Assembly: GCA_028293725.1 (NCBI GenBank)
Contig: JAQGOE010000035.1
Location: 1 to 15,238 of the forward strand
DNA: 15,238 nt
From: Gammaproteobacteria bacterium
GTDB taxonomy: Bacteria > Pseudomonadota > Gammaproteobacteria > Steroidobacterales > Steroidobacteraceae
Reading direction: 5' to 3'
Every line of letters begins with the position of its first letter. Position 1 is the first letter of the stretch. The translations under genes were made by a program, and so were the position numbers. Positions 14,478 through 15,238 of this stretch are shown here, one piece after another. A model generated the notes under the pieces. It searched no databases and was not told the DNA's origin. It saw only the letters and a program-made list of their open reading frames with translations.

Positions 14478-14801
14478 TTAGAAATCGATGCAGCGGCCCT
14501 TTTTTTCCCAATCGCCGAACCGGGTGGGCTCGGGGCCGCTCGGGCCGCCGATCTCCCCGCTGGGGATTTCGTCGCTGGCCCCCGCTGGGGGTTCCCTCGC
14601 TGACCGCTCGGTCGCCGCTCGGTCATCCCGGGGTCGTGGCAATGCATTCGGGTCGGTTGCGGAGTGCGCCGGCGCGGCGACCGAGCGGTCAGCGAGGGAA
14701 CCCCCAGCGGGGGCTAACGTCTTCGCGGGCGCGGATTCTGGGGCAGCGGGAGGAAGAACGGCGGGTAGTGATTCGGCGTTCTTTTCGTCGCGGGTCGGCA
14801 T
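14478..14801 (-). CDS. DUF1674 / SdhAF4-like succinate dehydrogenase assembly protein
   Basis: A 107-residue protein whose last 17 residues, EPTRFGDWEKKGRCIDF, are the hallmark of the DUF1674/SDHAF4 family. In eukaryotes SDHAF4 binds flavinylated SdhA and promotes its assembly with SdhB. Location directly upstream of sdhCDAB on the same strand supports the same role. The first 28 residues are charged and then Pro/Ala-rich. Residues 30-75 are encoded by a perfect 41-bp inverted repeat and its loop, so nearly half the protein is a low-complexity linker of repeat origin. I chose the ATG at 14801; a start at 14927 would add 42 residues unlike the family. An extended -10-like TGGCACAAT lies just upstream, so a leaderless transcript is possible but weakly supported. 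There is no Shine-Dalgarno. Confidence 0.82.
   Translation of the reverse strand: MPTRDEKNAESLPAVLPPAAPESAPAKTLAPAGGSLADRSVAAPAHSATDPNALPRPRDDRAATERSAREPPAGASDEIPSGEIGGPSGPEPTRFGDWEKKGRCIDF
14555..14577. repeat. Partial extra copy of the inverted-repeat arm
   Basis: This 23-base segment matches 20 of 23 bases of 14580-14602, the outer part of the left arm of the adjacent palindrome, in direct orientation and offset by 25 bases. Both begin CCCCGCTGGGG and end TCGCTG. It suggests that the palindromic unit arose from, or spawned, tandem copies. Confidence 0.6.
14578..14714. repeat. Perfect 41-bp inverted repeat inside the SdhAF4-like gene
   Basis: The left arm 14578-14618 and right arm 14674-14714 are exact reverse complements over 41 bases, separated by 55 bases. 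The outer ends are GCCCCCGCTGGGGG and CCCCCAGCGGGGGC. Each arm also holds the small palindrome GACCG-CT-CGGTC. Next to the left arm the 11-mer CCGCTCGGTCG is followed directly by CCGCTCGGTC (14604-14624). The element is read in frame through the SdhAF4-like gene. No clear target-site duplication flanks it. Confidence 0.9.
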
Positions 14802-15123
14802 AGCGCAATTGTGCCAGAAACCGGCTCTGGGGACCACCGGAAACCTGTGGAAAAACAAGGCGTAAGTCCTTGAGTTGATGAAACGTGGCGGGGTTGGCCG
14901 CATCATTGGGAGGAGACTGCACGCCACTGGGGTGCGCGTCCGCGGCTGCGGGCTACAGCGTGCGCGTCGCCGGCTGCGGGCGACGGCTGCGGGTTACGGG
15001 TTCCCGGCCAGGCGCGTTGGGCTGCGCGACACGGGCTACGGGTCTCCGGCTACGCGCCCCGGGCTAGGCGCCCCCGGCTACGCGCCCCGGTTGATCGTCG
15101 CGCGCGAGAGTGTATGAGGACAC
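14802..15123. other. Divergent spacer between SdhAF4-like gene and ygfZ
   Basis: A 322-base spacer with no supported gene. The left part (14802-14948) should carry the divergent promoters. It contains an orphan Shine-Dalgarno-like GGGAGGAGA (14908-14916) on the plus strand with no start codon at a usable distance. The right part is a degenerate 14-bp tandem repeat (14949-15087). The ygfZ ribosome site GAGGA sits at 15116-15120, beyond the repeats. Confidence 0.6.
14949..15087. repeat. Degenerate 14-bp tandem repeat (minisatellite), about ten units
   Basis: The clearest units are CCGGCTACGCGCCC (15046-15059), CGGGCTAGGCGCCC (15060-15073) and CCGGCTACGCGCCC again (15074-15087). The 14-base phase continues leftward with more diverged units: CGGGCTACGGGTCT (15032-15045), TGGGCTGCGCGACA, CCGGCCAGGCGCGT, CGGGTTACGGGTTC (14990-15003), then one 13-base unit. 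It ends with CGCGTCGCCGGCTG and CGGGCTACAGCGTG (14949-14962). The array ends 36 bases before the ygfZ ATG. The period is not a multiple of three, which argues against coding. Confidence 0.8.
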
Positions 15124-15238
15124 ATGAGTACGAACTGGAATTTAATTTCGCTGGACGATTTGGGAGTGCTGCGGTTTCGCGGTGCGGACGCTGTGCGGTT
15201 TCTGCAGGGTCAGGTTTCGAATGATGTGGAGCGACTCT
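15124..15238 (+). CDS. ygfZ: YgfZ/GcvT-like folate-binding protein, N-terminal fragment
   Basis: The only supported plus-strand gene, cut by the right edge after 38 codons. The peptide MSTNWNLISLDDLGVLRFRG continues ADAVRFLQGQVSNDVERL. The GADAVRFLQGQVSNDV segment is the conserved N-terminal signature of the YgfZ family (tetrahydrofolate-binding, GcvT-like fold, involved in iron-sulfur cluster protein maturation). GAGGA lies three bases before the ATG. It is divergent from the SdhAF4/sdh operon. YgfZ near SdhE and RpoE is a known gammaproteobacterial neighbourhood, and its Fe-S role suits the adjacent SdhB. The conserved cysteine-containing motif lies outside the window. Confidence 0.9.
   Translation, partial: MSTNWNLISLDDLGVLRFRGADAVRFLQGQVSNDVERL

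Noticed and set aside
14578..14714. Palindrome interpreted as an insertion sequence or MITE
   Set aside because: No transposase and no clear target-site duplication; kept as an inverted repeat of unknown origin.
14846..14854. DnaA-box-like TGTGGAAAA (one mismatch to TGTGGATAA)
   Set aside because: A single degenerate site with no cluster, no AT-rich unwinding region and no dnaA/gyrB/gidA context, so not an origin.
14875..15117. 80-codon open frame on the plus strand before ygfZ
   Set aside because: It is made of the 14-base minisatellite, whose period is not a multiple of three; the Arg/Gly-rich peptide is a by-product.

Overview
The window is GC-rich chromosomal DNA from a gammaproteobacterium. 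The evidence is conserved gene order: sdhE-rpoE-rseA-rseB followed by lepA-lepB-DUF4845-rnc-era is a gammaproteobacterial backbone, and YgfZ next to SdhE/RpoE also fits. The unusual parts (tandem DUF4139 proteins, a DUF1674/SdhAF4-type protein beside sdhC) suggest a Xanthomonadales, Nevskiales or Steroidobacter-like relative. That placement is inference; no 16S or other marker is present. There is no tRNA, rRNA, CRISPR array, phage gene or transposase.

Layout. Every complete gene lies on the minus strand, so transcription runs from high to low coordinates. Only ygfZ, cut by the right edge (15124-15238), is on the plus strand. From right to left: a 322-base divergent spacer holding a degenerate 14-bp minisatellite; an SdhAF4-like gene (14801-14478) whose middle is made of a perfect 41-bp inverted repeat; a 147-base spacer with a dyad; sdhC-sdhD-sdhA-sdhB-sdhE (14330-10623); a spacer with a convincing sigma-E type promoter; rpoE-rseA-rseB (10386-8095); a thioredoxin-fold CxxC protein (8079-7831); two tandem exported DUF4139 proteins (7771-4676); lepA (4550-2754); a spacer with two stem-loops; lepB-DUF4845-rnc (2587-336); a 220-base gap; and the first 38 codons of era (115-1).

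How the genes fit together. The right half builds and matures complex II: membrane anchor SdhCD, flavoprotein SdhA, iron-sulfur protein SdhB, the flavinylation factor SdhE and a probable SdhAF4 chaperone. The centre is the envelope-stress module: sigma-E, its membrane anti-sigma factor RseA and the periplasmic sensor RseB, with an autoregulatory-looking promoter. In Pseudomonas the corresponding stretch continues to mucC and mucD (periplasmic protease) before lepA. Here those are missing, and a redox protein plus two exported DUF4139 proteins sit in their place. The left half is the translation, secretion and RNA-processing block.

The least ordinary signals are the in-frame palindromic element in the SdhAF4-like gene, the 14-bp minisatellite before ygfZ, the replacement of mucC/mucD by a DUF4139 pair (one carrying two TonB-box-like motifs in a variable loop), and several unexplained dyads in spacers. 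I see no complete undescribed defence or mobile system. Many long open frames opposite lepA, lepB and the DUF4139 genes are codon-bias shadows.
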